A DNA stretch of 64,000 nt. Origin: Ceratodon purpureus. Its lineage: Eukaryota > Streptophyta > Bryopsida > Pseudoditrichales > Ditrichaceae. This document shows, piece after piece, positions 51,060 through 63,318 of this stretch; within the stretch, counting starts at the first letter, position 1; each line of letters opens with the position of its first letter. The notes beneath the pieces were generated by a model that was given only the letters and a program-made list of their open reading frames with translations, was not told the origin of the DNA and did no database searches. A program made the position numbers and the translations under genes. The stretch spans positions 13,429,783 to 13,493,782 of the forward strand of contig CM026429.1 of assembly GCA_014871385.1 (NCBI GenBank), given 5' to 3'.

Positions 51060-54000
51060 ATGGCCAATTTCGCCGCCATCGCCTCCCCGCAGCCCCACAA
51101 CCCCAACAAATCCTTCGAGGTACTCCTCCTTCCCCTGCATTGTCTGCACCCACAGCGATGTCCTTATGTTCATTGAGTCATTGATTCCCATTCATGCATC
51201 GTCATGTGTTGGATGCTGTTTTTCGTCATTGCTGGCTTTTGGATTGGAGTGGATGCTCCAGGAGGTTGGAGTGGATGTTGGATTTGGAGTTTCGTGAGGA
51301 TTGGTATGAGTGACGGGGATTGGAGATGGGAGTTGGGAAGGTTATGGTAGCAGAGTGTTTTGGTTTTTTTTGGATTGAGAGGTTTAGGGTTTAGGTTTTT
51401 GGGAGCTTTTGGTTTACGAGTTTGGTTTGGGATTCGATTGGGAGGATTGATGGTGATGGAGATTGGAGATGAGCAGGATATTGCAGTAGTGGAGGGTGGA
51501 GTGTATTTCAGAGGGGTTTTGTTTTATGGAGTGTTGATTGTAGTGCGGGGTTTAGGGTTTAGGTTTTATGGCTATTGGTGTTGGGGGTTGTTTTAGAGCT
51601 CGGTTAGGATTGCTGCGAGCGATGGAGATTGGATGTGAGGTGATAGGGTGCGTGGTGTTTTTGAGATGGGGGTTTAGGGTTTAGGTGTTGAAGCTTTTGG
51701 TTTAGCAGTGGGTTTTAGGGCTTCCTGTTAGCAATGTAGATTGGAGATGATGAGGAGTTTGGCGATAGTGGATTGTGCAGTGTGCTTGAGAAGGGCCTTT
51801 GTTGTGTGAGGTTTAGGGTTCGGGATGAGGGCTGAGAGGGATCGACTTAGAGCTTGTGGAAAGGTTTGTGGTTGGTTCCGTTGTGTTGGTAGACTAGTTT
51901 GAATCTGCGATGTAGCTTGTGCGTTCAGCTTGATGTTGGCCGTGGGGCGAGAGGTTTCTGACCAGTCCATCGCAATGTGGACTGGTTTTTGATTCGAGGA
52001 AGTGAGATTCTTCATGGTATTTTTAGTTCGGAGGGCTAATAGTTTCTATCGCGCTCTACAATTACTTAGAAAATGAGAGACGCGTGACCCCTGATCCCCG
52101 CATATTCGCACTCTGAAGGGTAGTACGACCACTTGCGAAAGCGGTTTCCTGGTTTCTCTTACCCATATCATTTGTTCATCACCGAACCTTGTAGATGGGG
52201 CGACGGAGGTGATAGAATTTGCAGTGTTGCATAAATCCTGTGTCTGTATTTCAAGTTCGAAGGTTTTACTTTTTCGTTTTCTAAGAAGACGTTTGTAGTC
52301 TGCAGGGTTTAGGTGTTTGGAGTGTCAACCTTGTAATGTGAATTCGACAATGTGACAATTGTCATGTTTAGGGTTTGATGGTTCAAGTTTTAGCAGCTTT
52401 CGCTACTGACCGCTTCTTCGAGAACTTGAATAGTAGAGAGTTTTCTGAGCCATTAGTGACTTAGAAAAGTTGAGTTTCCGAAGTCAATACGCACTTGTGT
52501 GGTGTCGATAAGGATCACTTCATATTTCAGAAATAAATTAGTGTTCACCATTGCTGCCTTGGCAGAAGTGTACGTAGTATCTTTAAGTCTCCTCAGAAGC
52601 TCGCAAGATTGACTCATTTATGTTGTGTGGAACAGATAAATTCTCCGCCAAATGATGGTATATCAAGTCTCGCCTTCAGCCCAAAAGCTAACTATCTGGT
52701 TGGGACTTCATGGGACAATCAGGTGCTGTCTCCTGCTTACAGTTTTCGATAAACATTGGTGTTCCAGTGTCTTTTGTGCTTGTGTCCCAGAGTCTTCTCT
52801 GATTCTAGACTGAAATATTTTTTATCTTCGTTGTCGCTAGCCTCGGTTTGTCCGTTGTTATTTACTATGAAGCAAAAATCGTCCTTACTTTCTGATAAGT
52901 TACAACGCGCTGTTTAAAAGGCCAATTTGCATAAGATTGGAGAGTGACCAGATCACACACACTTTCAGTCTTCTTTTTAACGGGTGATTTTTTTTTCAAG
53001 TTTGTCAAATTTCTAACTCTCGAGGTTATGGTGATTAGGTGAGGTGCTGGGAGATTAAGTCCGATGGCAGCAGTGAACCAAAAGCGGCGATTTCCCATGA
53101 TCAGCCTGTAAGTTCAGCTCAGTATTTCTTTCTAGCTTGCATTGTTCTGTATTTTGTTAATCTCCATACAGGAGTTTCCTAATTCCAGTTCTTCTTGTGC
53201 TTCGGATGCTCAATCTCAGCTTTAGCGAGTTATGTTAGTTTGCAGCTTTTGAGTCATTAATGGGGAATTTTTTGTGTAGCTTTTTCTCTTTTAACAAACA
53301 TATCAAAAGTGGATGTTAAAGTGGGGTACGTGCTGCTGCTGTATTCAATTGTGGTCTTATTGTAGGTTGTGTAAAATTATCTTAATTACGTTGAATGATG
53401 GAGATAATAATGTATGAATTTTGCAGGTTCTCTGTTCTGCTTGGAAGGAGGATGGCAGTACAGTGTTTTCAGGAGGTTGTGATAAGCAAGCAAAGATGTG
53501 GCCCATTCTATCAGGTGGCCAGGCAGTCACAGTGGGCATGCATGATGCTCCGATCAAGAACCTTTCATGGATTACTGAGATGAATCTCCTTGTCACTGGA
53601 AGCTGGGACAAAACCCTCAAGTACGTGTTTTATGTGAAGCCCTTTAACGTATCTAGGCACTAAGAAAGCCACAGTATTTAGGAGTGGTGTTAAAGAGAGT
53701 AGTTTTGAAGGTGTCCCACCCAGCTTATCTGCCTACCATTTTGCATACTTTATGGCGAGGGATGAGGTATGTTGCAATATACGCCTCAAGTAGTTTGTAG
53801 CATTCTAAGTTTATAAATTTGGAACATGTGTGCAGATATTGGGATTTGCGGCAACAAACTCCAGCACATACTCAGCAACTCCCTGAACGGTGTTATGCTT
53901 TGAGTGTTCGGTACCCGCTGATGGTGGTTGCGACAGCGGATAGAAATATAGTTGTGTACAATCTTCAAAACCCACAAGTAAGTACATGGACATTAGCTTG

Positions 54001-55380
54001 GTTTTGTACAAGGGGTAGATCTTGAGGGTTGAATGTTAGATTTCAATAATTCATTTAATGATTCAAGCTTTGTTGTAGTTTTCTGTTTTGGTGGTACTCT
54101 TGGACACTCTTGTAGCATCCTGATATTTTTTTGTGTTGAAACAGACTGAGTTTAAACGGATACTATCTCCATTGAAGTATCAAACTCGATGTGTTGCAAC
54201 CTTTCCAGGCAAAGAGGGCTTTCTTGTAAGTCAACGCCTACTATCTGAGACATTCAAACATATTTGTTTCAAGCTTTTGTTTGAAAGATATACCATTTGC
54301 AAATATGCATTTGTATTTGTTGATGATGACGTCGGTATGTATGTTCCAGGTTGGTTCAATTGAGGGCAGAGTAGCCGTTCAGCATATCGATGAAGCTCAG
54401 CAGTCCAAGAACTTCACTTTTAAGTGCCACAGAGATAACAACGATATATACGCAGTCAACTCCATCGACTTCCATCCTGTATGTTCTTCCCTGTTCAGTT
54501 AGTTCGTTGAAATAATGCGTTTCCCCGTTGCTTTTCTCCATTCACAATTATTCTTCAAATATTACTCCTACTAATGCAATATTTGGGAACTAGCAGGTCC
54601 ATGGAACGTTTGCCACCTCCGGATCCGATGGAGCATTCAACTTTTGGGACAAGGACAGTAAACAAAGACTTAAGGTAATTAGTGCATCTGTTAAGTGCGT
54701 TGGTTATTGCTGCCGTGTAAACTTTTATGTTTATCTTTGGGTTTTTATCAATTAATCTGTTGATTTTCGTGTTAATTTCATCTTTCACATTTCACTAATG
54801 CTTTGAAACAACTGAGCAGGCTATGCAGCGGTGCAACCAGCCGATTCCTTGCAGTACATTTAATCATGATGGAACCATCTTTGCTTATGGGGTACGTATT
54901 TCTAATTACGTTTTGAAAATTTGGTCTTGGATATAATTTTGCGGACTTAAAGTTCGTTTTCTTGTTCGCTTTTCCTTCAGGTCACAGTAATGTATTTACA
55001 TGTAGTTATAAATTTGAATCTCTTCTTACGTGCTAATGCTGGTATTCAACAGGTTAGTTATGATTGGAGCAAGGGTGCTGAGAATCATAATCCTTCAGCA
55101 GCTCGCAACTACATCCTTCTCCATCCTACTCAGGTAATTATGGCTATCTAAATCAGATACTCGTGTGCTTCAGGATTACACAGGAGTACCGATATATCAA
55201 ACACCTTTGCGCTTAACACTTTTGCAATTAGCTACAAGTAATTAATTCCAGATCGCAGGTTCCCAGTATGAGAAATTGTCACAGTTATTGAAGGACACCA
55301 GTGTGTTGACATATTCGTATTGCTGGCAGGACTCTGACGTTAAAGCTAAAGCTCGGGTAGCCGCCAGTGGAAGAAAATAA
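51060..55380 (+). CDS. RAE1: RAE1 mRNA export factor, WD40 protein
   Basis: A WD40 propeller that links mRNA export to nucleoporins of the NUP98 type and acts at the nuclear pore and mitotic spindle. Eleven exons: 51060-51119, 52636-52722, 53039-53107, 53427-53620, 53836-53977, 54145-54225, 54350-54478, 54597-54674, 54820-54891, 55053-55133 and 55330-55380. They total 1044 nt, 347 residues, with all phases consistent; plant RAE1 proteins are close to this length. Diagnostic stretches are [118 protein letters not shown] and the basic tail [12 protein letters not shown]. Intron 1 is about 1.5 kb and carries telo-box motifs. The gene looks intact; the identification is firm. Confidence 0.95.
51382..52377 (+). 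promoter_or_regulatory. Cluster of telo-box motifs in RAE1 intron 1
   Basis: TTTAGGGTTT-type sequences occur at about 51382-51395, 51550-51563, 51671-51685, 51811-51820 and 52368-52377. Plant telo-boxes (AAACCCTAA) are found near the starts of ribosomal and growth-related genes. A regulatory role here is inference. Confidence 0.5.
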
Positions 55381-56472
55381 GCACGAACGAAAATGTTCTT
55401 GGCTAGCACTATGTCATTGAGTCTAGTGGAAGCGTGCGTGTTGTACAAGTATTTGCATGGAGATGATAAACTGTTACTCTTCTGCGAATGTCTACTGAAG
55501 TACCTACTACCCTGAGCTCTGCTTCACTATACCCCAGAAGTCTAGTATGGTGTTCGAAGGAGAAGGAGGCTTTTGCAGTTCAATCATACTGGGGACGTCG
55601 GCTGGGGGAATTTGTGGTCTTCGACGATGGTTGAGCCTTTCAGGATAATGAGGGGGTTTTCTCAACTGACAAGATTCTCCTCAACAATCCCGTGCTCGGA
55701 TGAACAAGTTCTTGAAGCCATTATGAATCCATACGTCGAAGTCTACACTTGTACAATGCTTTGTTGATAACACTCTGTTGGCATTGTATTTTGGTCCTTC
55801 ACTTACTACGTCCTTTTTAGGCCAGTGTAGAAATTTTCAGGTTAATCATGATATGTAGATGGGGTATTGTAGATCTGTCGGCAGAGCTGTGCCTATGAGT
55901 CGAAAGTTGACGTTTATGTAACGTGACCGAGTTAATCTTCTTTCAACAAAATTCTCAAGTATCTAATAGCAACTTGAAAACCTCGGTTGTAAATGAGTTT
56001 CTAATATATTTTGCCGGAAAGTCATCCCGTAATATACAAACTCACCTGCGTTCTCTTTGAATGCGCACACCTAGACATACGAGTCTCTTGAAGTCTGCTT
56101 TTCACTTGTGTATACACCCAACTTCCATCATTACTCTACTTCGATGCAGCTGAATTATACTTTCCTTCTCGGATTCCACACTTCCATACTGTTGCCCAAA
56201 GCCTCATGTTTGAATGACTAATAAAATAAACCCATTCCCTACACAAACAGAACCTGCAACACCTTGCCCGACGTGCTTTGGCTATACCTCCTGAATATGG
56301 GAATTACCCCAGATCTATGAATTTGTAATCAAAAAATGGTGCATGATCTAACACATTACACCCATTCACAACAGCAACCGATGTTATGTAAACGAATCAC
56401 CCCCTAGTTTCTATATACAAATACCATAACTGTCAAAATTTTGCAATCAAACACCATATTCACAGAACATGA
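55381..56472. other. Convergent 3' ends of RAE1 and the receptor kinase
   Basis: Both neighbouring genes point into this region, so it should hold two 3' UTRs. The frame at 55573-55767 is unrecognised and is probably RAE1 3' UTR. Confidence 0.5.
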
Positions 56473-59400
56473 TCAGATGCACACAAGCCGGCTGATCTCT
56501 TCCAGCGTTTCCACAACGGCAACCATCGTGGGACGCGACAACGGCGAGCTCTCAGTGCACCGCATCGCAAGATCTAGAAACGCAGAGATCTGGCCCACAG
56601 CACCAGCCGCCATGACAGTCTCATCACAGACCTCGTTGGCCTTCCCTCTGGCGACGAGAATTCTCGCCATCTCCACGAGGTTGGACCCGCAGCGGCCGTT
56701 GAAATGCGGGCCAGTGGGGCGCTTCCCGGAGAGCAGCTCCAGCATGACCACCCCGAAGCTGTACACATCGCCCTTGGTGGTGGCGCGCCATGTCTGGGAG
56801 TATTCCGGCGGGACGTAACCTGGTGTACCCGCGACCACCGTGCTCACATGCGTGCAGTCCGTGTCCATGATCCTTGCCATGCCGAAGTCTGTCAGGACGG
56901 CGTGGAAATGCTCATCGAGTAATATGTTGCTAGATTTGATGTCCCGGTGGATGATCAGGTGGGCGCACTCATGGTGCAGAAACGCGAGTCCGCGTGCAGT
57001 TTCTAGTGCGATTCGAAGGCGAAGTGGAAACGCTAGTTTCGAAGCTTTTTCGTCGCTTTCGTACAGCCAGTCGTCCAGGCTTCCGTTTGGGAAATACTCG
57101 TAGACGAGCAGCATCTCCTCGTTGCTGCAGCAGTAGCCGAAGAGTGAGACGAGATTCTCGTGGTGGATCGTGCCTAGCGTTTCCATCTCCGCTCGAAATT
57201 CCCGAGCTCCTTGAGCGCCGTTCGGCGTTAGCTTCTTGATGGCTACTGTCACGCCGTTCGCCAGCGTCGCCTTGTACACGATTCCGAAACCGCCATCGCC
57301 TAGAATGTTCCTGTCGCTGAAATTCTCAGTGGCTAGCGCGAGGTGAGCATATGTAAGGGACTCCAAGCACAACATCCCGAATGACGCAACGCTGCTCTTA
57401 TCTGAAAAATCATGCACCTTCTTCGCCATCTGATCCTCCTCAACTTCCACCAGCCGCTTCCGGCGCCACTCCGATACAATGCAGTAAAGTGAACTCATAA
57501 AAAGAACTGCAATTATCGTGCAGATACTGCTTATGAACGCGATTTCTAGCCTCAAGATGATCTTCTTCTCGCTGCTAGGCGGTATCATCTCGGTTAATGA
57601 TGAGTTCACCTCACTGAACATTTGACTGCATAATTGGGGCATGTCAAAGTTTGTAGAAGTGGCGCTCAGATTCGCCAGGACGGTTGTGTAAAGTGGGTCT
57701 GAGTCATTGAAGCAGAGATTTACATCTCCGATGTAACCCTTCCATCCCAAGGTTGTGAACTGGCCCTTGCTCGGAATAGGTCCGCTCAATTTCGGGTTGT
57801 AGGAGACGTTCAGTATAGTCAGTGCGTACAAGTTGCTGAGCTCTGGAGGCAACGCACCTGAGAGATCATTGTTCGCCATGTCTAAGGTTATCAGCAAGGA
57901 TGCGTTTCCTAATGAGCTCGGGATGGATCCAGTCAAGAGATTGTTCGACACGTTCAGGTTGTAGAGCGGAAGGTTACCCACTTGTTCAGGGATCGGGCCT
58001 TCTAATCTGTTTTCTGACAGTATGAGGAAGCCCATAGTGGATGCGTTTCTGAGGTCGGGGATGAGTCCTGTCAGATTATTTTTCTCGAGTTGCCAGTAAC
58101 GCAGGACTTTGCGCTCTCCGAGCAGGCGGGTGCTACGAAGCTTGAGGCTACCCCGGAGGAGAAGTGGTAACCAGACGTGGCACTGGGTGTCTGAGACGTC
58201 GATGAGAGAGTCCAAGTGCTGTGATTGCCCGGGTGACCATGTTGACAAGATAGAGCACTCCCCAATTCCGTCCACAATCCAGGGCTCCTCTCTGTTTTGC
58301 TGAAATACTCGGTCTGAGTCCCACCCTACGTCTCCGAATCTTGAAGGAATGCTCCCGTTCAGGTGATTGTCCGCCAAGTTGACCCAGATCAAGCTGGAGC
58401 AGTTTGTGAGCGATGTCGGAATGCTTCCTGTAAGAAAGTTGCTCTCGAGCTGCAGCCACAAGAGGTCCTGAAGGTTGCCGAAGCTCGTTGGGATATAACC
58501 GGTGAGGAAATTCGACGACAAATCCAAGCCCTGCAATTTAGATAGTAGCCCAAGCTCCGCTGGTAGAGTGCCAGCCAATTTGTTGAACGAGATGCGCAGG
58601 AGGCGTAAACTGCTCATACGGCCAAACTCCGACAAGACTCTGCCTTCGAGGAGATTGTTGCTCAAATCGATGTAGCGCACCTTCTGGAGCTCTGTGACTT
58701 CCACCGGAATTTTGCCAGAAAACATGTTTAATTGCAATGTCAGGAACTCAAGGTTCGAAAGTTGACCTAACCATGTCGGAATCGTACCCGTGAGAGAGTT
58801 GTTGCCAACATCCAGCAGCTGCAAGGAGCTGCACTGACTTAGATTTTCCGGCAATTCTCCGGTGAGGTTGTTGTGACCAAGCCACAGAACCTTCAACCGC
58901 TTCAGGTTGCCTATTTCTCCAGGAATCGACCCATGGAAATGGTTTCCTTGCAAGACCAGCCCCTCCAAGTTGCTGCAATTGCCGAGCTTTGGCGGCAGCG
59001 CACCCGTGAAATTGTTCCAAGCCATGTCCAGCTTTCTTAGATACTTACAGTTGGAGAGAAGCGTGTCAGGAATGGATCCACTGATGCCTTTGTTATCTGG
59101 CATAATAAGCTCCTCAAGGTAAGGCAGCTGGCTGAATGCGAAAGGAATCTCCCCCTTGAAAGAATTGTTACCAAAGTCCACCGTGCGTAGGCTTCTGCAA
59201 CTCCCTAACCCTGGTGGAAGACTTCCGTCGAGATTGTTGGAGGAGACGTTGAAGGAAGTGAGGTTGTTGCAGTTGGTGAAAATTTGGGTCGGAATGGTGC
59301 CATTCAGCTGATTCCTGGACAGATCTAAGCTCTGAAGCTGAACGAGGCCTCCGAGCTCAGTTGGGATACTTCCCCCGAGCCTGTTGTGGGTGAGGTTTAG

Positions 59401-60065
59401 TACCTAAGAAAACATGTGCAACGGTCTGAGAAAACATTACCCCAACACAAGCATCTGCTGTCACCTATAGTGGTTTGAATCGCCGAAATTATACCTGTAG
59501 ATTGGAGCAGTTGGCGATTTCTCGAGGTATAGTGCCGGTGAGGCCATTGAACGCGAAGGAGAGAGAAGTGAGAGCTGAGAGGTTGGAGATTCTTCCAGGT
59601 ACAGCTCCGGTGAGGTTGACAGAAGTGAGGTTAACAACGGTGACTCTGGTTTCACCTTGCCAAGCTCCGCAGCGCACTCCGGGCCAATTACAAGGACCAG
59701 AGGCATTGTTTTCAACCCAATTTGCATTGAGATATGCGCTGTTGGTTCTCCACGAAAGGAGAACTGACTCATCCCGGCTCAGTCCGCTGGAGAGATTGAA
59801 TGCCGATGTGTTTGCCTGCAAATCTGGAAGCAGTCATAGTTTAGATTGTTGATCAGTCACAACTTGAAAGTTTTAATGAAATTCTGGGAAAGGTCTTCCA
59901 AACACTTAGAACCTCACCTTGCTGAAGGAATAATCTCTCTAGATCTGAACGTTTCACAGATCCTTGAACCTCACCATCCTTCGTTGCCGCTATGATGTTC
60001 AGCTGCAGACTGCTAAAAAGGAGACAAAGATATAGAATGCAGCTCTTTGGTGAGTACGTCGACAT
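56473..60065 (-). CDS. LRR receptor-like kinase, BRI1/EMS1/PSKR-like (subfamily X type)
   Basis: Cell-surface receptor: an extracellular LRR domain binds a ligand and the cytosolic kinase signals. Three exons read on the minus strand: 60065-59918, 59823-59495 and 59403-56473. They total 3408 nt, 1135 residues. An in-frame Met at 60095 is a possible earlier start. A signal peptide (CILYLCLLFSSLQL) is followed by an LRR N-cap (WVENNASGPCNWPGVRC) and about 20 LRRs of the plant LxGxIP type. An interruption of roughly 80 residues at about 517-597 resembles the island of BRI1 and PSKR. The membrane segment is at about 775-797. The kinase (about 850-1130) has GDGGFG, VAIKKL, IIHRDIKSSN (RD type), DFGMARI and GTPGYVPPEYS, so it should be active. 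Subfamily X is inferred from kinase similarity (LTYAHLALATENFS, LAFLHHEC). The ligand is unknown. Confidence 0.92.
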
Positions 60066-60095
60066 GGAGACGAGCAAGGGAGTGCCTGACTCCAT

Positions 60096-61566
60096 GTTGA
60101 TGGATAACCAGACTCGAGAGTTAGACAAGCTTGATACAAGCAACCCAATTCCATAGAAAATCGAACCTGTCCACATCAACTTGTTCCTATCTCTGTTAAG
60201 AGTTTCCCTGCCCAAGTTGTTATTTCTATCTCACGTCTCTCCATCTGGGAAACTCTCACTCAGCTTCGAATTCCTCATGGCTCGGGTAACTGGAGTATGA
60301 GTCTACAATTTGGTTCGAAATTGTCTTTCAAACGCACTAACATTGTCGTAGATTGGAAGGTCACTACCAGGATGTATCCTCCGAAACGTTCACAAAAAGT
60401 GGAACGTTTTCGAAACATCTCCTTGAATGGTGCTCCATACAGAAAATTCGACTCGTTTCTGCACCAGCTTCAATCAGGCATGGAACACAACTGGTCAATC
60501 CCGGTTCAATGGCCAAGGCCCTTGCAACTGTACTATCAAACACCGACGAGGACCAGGCTCATCAATTCAGAAAATGGCCACTCGCAGGGTTTATGTATTG
60601 TTGCACAGTACCTGCGATGCCAAGAGCAACAACCTGAAGTGTGTGCTATTTAAGCTTGAAAGATAATCGACAACCAAAAATCATTGCAAAGTTGAAGAAT
60701 GGTAAGGGATGCTGTTGTCTACGTTGCCATGGTACTACCAATGAACTTTAAACTCTCGGTGGACCCTCCATCGAAATAATCACCAAATCTCCATAATCTC
60801 TAGTTTGTTGCGAAAGCATCTTTCGGCATGCATGTCGGCTAGCTTGCACCCTCATCAGAATCACCCCTCCTCAAAAAAATTGCTTATGTCGGGGTGGCAG
60901 CAAGCATGAGAAGTATAGAAGACGTCGGTCTGGATATCGATGCTACAGCCGTAGACCTTGACCACTGCCGTCAACGTTTACAAAGGTCCCAAACATTATG
61001 AGAGCTGGTGAATGAAGTGTTGACGGAGCTATCACGTAGCCATGGCATCAGCAAGTTGCCCAACCTTCTGTTGTGATGAATTCTAGAAGGTACGAGGTGA
61101 GTTTTAAACTTAAAAAACTGCCAACTTGTCAAAATTCTGGTAGATGCTTCACCTTCTATCGATACAACAACTTGAATTTGTGTGAAAGAGTGGCTGCCGT
61201 CCAGGTGCAATTAAACTTGCCAATCTGTAATTCGACTCATAAAAATTCTCTTTTGTATTTCAATGATAAAGTACTTACTCCTCCTTCAGGAACATTATTT
61301 GAGCTCACTAAACATGAGCATTCAAGAATTACAGGCCTTGAGTACTTTGTGTGGCTTTAAGAAACCGGAGTCAAAAGGACATTGAGCTCTTCTGAATTCA
61401 AGAACTTTAATGCCTTGGACTGTATAGATTTCCGGTTATGGTGTTGGCAGATGTTTATTTCTCTTCCTTGGCATTTCCATAGCATTTCCATAGTATTTCC
61501 ATAGTATTTCCATGTTAATAGTAGATCATAACCTGTTTCATTCTAGATTCAATTTGTGTTCAGAAC
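60096..61566. other. Upstream region of the receptor kinase; unrecognised frames
   Basis: Overlapping frames at 60297-60666 and one at 61073-61360 have no recognised family. An 11-bp tandem repeat is at 61473-61513. Nothing here is supported as a gene. Confidence 0.4.
61473..61513. repeat. 11-bp tandem repeat
   Basis: About four copies of ATTTCCATAGT, the last one incomplete. Confidence 0.9.
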
Positions 61567-61865
61567 ATCGAGTCAATGGGCACAAAGGTTATTAGTGATC
61601 TAAAGAGGTTGGACAAGTGTGCAAAAGCTTGCCAACAGCTATGCAAAAGTTTGTGAAAGAAAGTGCGTTTGGAGGAGACCAGGGTGGGAGACTGGGACAG
61701 GCTATTGACTCTCTAGAAGAGTGGTCATCACACCATCCATGCTTATTGTATCATACTTTTTGGGCTCCTAGAGAATTTGATCAGCTTGCTAGCATGCCGG
61801 CTAAGCAGCTGAGCATAGTTGACCCGTATTGCTCACTCCAAGAGCTCACATCAGGAAACTCCAAG
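61567..61865 (+). pseudogene. Possible eroded exon, unrecognised
   Basis: After a possible acceptor, one frame reads NIESMGTKVISDLKRLDKC then KACQQLCKSL and stops. The adjacent frame continues FVKESAFGGDQGGRLGQAID and SLEEWSSHHPCLLYHTFWAP, ending at a possible donor (AAG-GTAATC, 61863-61866). The pattern suggests one exon with a frameshift. No family is recognised and it may be chance. Confidence 0.2.
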
Positions 61866-61891
61866 GTAATCAGTTTGCTGTGAACATCAAC

Positions 61892-62240
61892 ATGACATCA
61901 AAGAGTACCTTGTCAAGTTTGATGTCATTTTTGCATGAAGACTACACATGTCAAAATTAAGATAAAATGATATCAATTTTTTTAAGGTGAAATGATGTTA
62001 AAATGACATCAAAATATTATGTCATTTTAATGTCAATATAACTCATGTCATTATAATATCATTCTCATATTATTTTGACATGATTTTCATATTGTTTTAG
62101 CATAATTTTAATCTATATTATTTTTAGTTTAATTTTATAACTTTTTTATTTGTATCATTTGAATTCTATTTTAAAGTCGTTTTGGTATTATTTTGATGCC
62201 CTTTGGATGCCAAAATGACATCAACATATGTCAAATCTTT
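61892..62240. repeat. AT-rich region dense in TGACATC / GATGTCA
   Basis: ATGACATCAAA (61892-61902) pairs with TTTGATGTCAT (61918-61928). Further TGACAT and ATGTCA words alternate down to 62240. It looks like a degraded inverted-repeat or foldback element. Confidence 0.45.
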
Positions 62241-62974
62241 AATTGACTTCTGACTCTATATCAGATTGACACTAGAGAAGATTCTTGATGTACATGGTTT
62301 TTGAGTCACTAGCTTATTTGAGTTTAGACACCTAGATCTTTTTTTTCTCAGAGGCCTTCTTAAAACAAGTTATGGAAAAGTTGGAACACATTGAAGCAAC
62401 ACCGCAAATTTGTAGGAGAAATGGGCCTCCGTACTAATTCCTATGAATTTGTGATCATGCATATTGAAGTCCAATGGTTGAATGATTTGTAGATTATTTA
62501 TTTCTTGAACAAGTGACCTCCAAAAATTGAGTTGAAAAATAGTTACCTCAAATAGTTCCAGTAAGAAACCACTATATGCAACTACAGTGTAGAATACTCT
62601 AGTTTTGAATTGTAAGAATATTATGTGAGTGTTGTTTATATAATGTGGTTTACAATTACTTAATGAGTAATGTGGCCCTTTATGTGAGGGTTGTGTGGTA
62701 TTTATTAAAGATTAAATTGTACAATAGTGACAATGGCAAGGAAGAAGACACAAGATGTTTTTTACTCATCTCAGAGGAAGAAAATCGAAAGACACAAGGA
62801 TCAACTTCAAAAAGGCTTAGGTTGGAGATAACTATACAAATCTGATTATGCCTTTGCTTTGGAATTCCATACATGTTGCAATGTGAGTACAATGGAATTC
62901 CATACACTGATGCTTTTAGGTATTGACAATCAAAGTACGAGCTTCTAGACCATACCAAAAATTCCTATGATGAT
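62241..62974. other. AT-rich spacer
   Basis: No gene recognised. Confidence 0.45.
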
Positions 62975-63318
62975 CATTAGGAGAAATGTGGGGTCTCCAA
63001 AAGGCCTTGTAAGACAGCCCGAGGTAGGTGAACTTGCTGCCCATGCATGCTTCTCTAAGTAATCCCATTGGTAGATATCTTGCTCACTCACAGCGTCAAG
63101 AGCTACAGTGTTGACAGCGTCATTACTGCTGGCACTATTCACTGCGGTGACAACAATGGACACGCCGTCGCTGACAACAATTTGCTGAATCCACAAAATC
63201 CACTATTGGCAAAACGTGGCACCATTGGTCCCGGTAGGATAAAGTGCATGGGTTTCACCAAAATTTTAGGCACGTGGAAATCCAAAGGCCTTTTAGAAAC
63301 CCCAGATTTCCCCTAATG
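62975..63318. mobile_element. MITE family 1, copy 3 (344 bp, diverged)
   Basis: Left end CATTAGGAGAAATGTGGGGT, right end finishing TTTCCCCTAATG. Shared interior with copies 1 and 2 includes AAGGCCTTGTAAGACAGCCC near the left end and GGCACCATTGGT in place of the palindrome. Shorter and more diverged than the other copies; non-coding. Confidence 0.8.
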
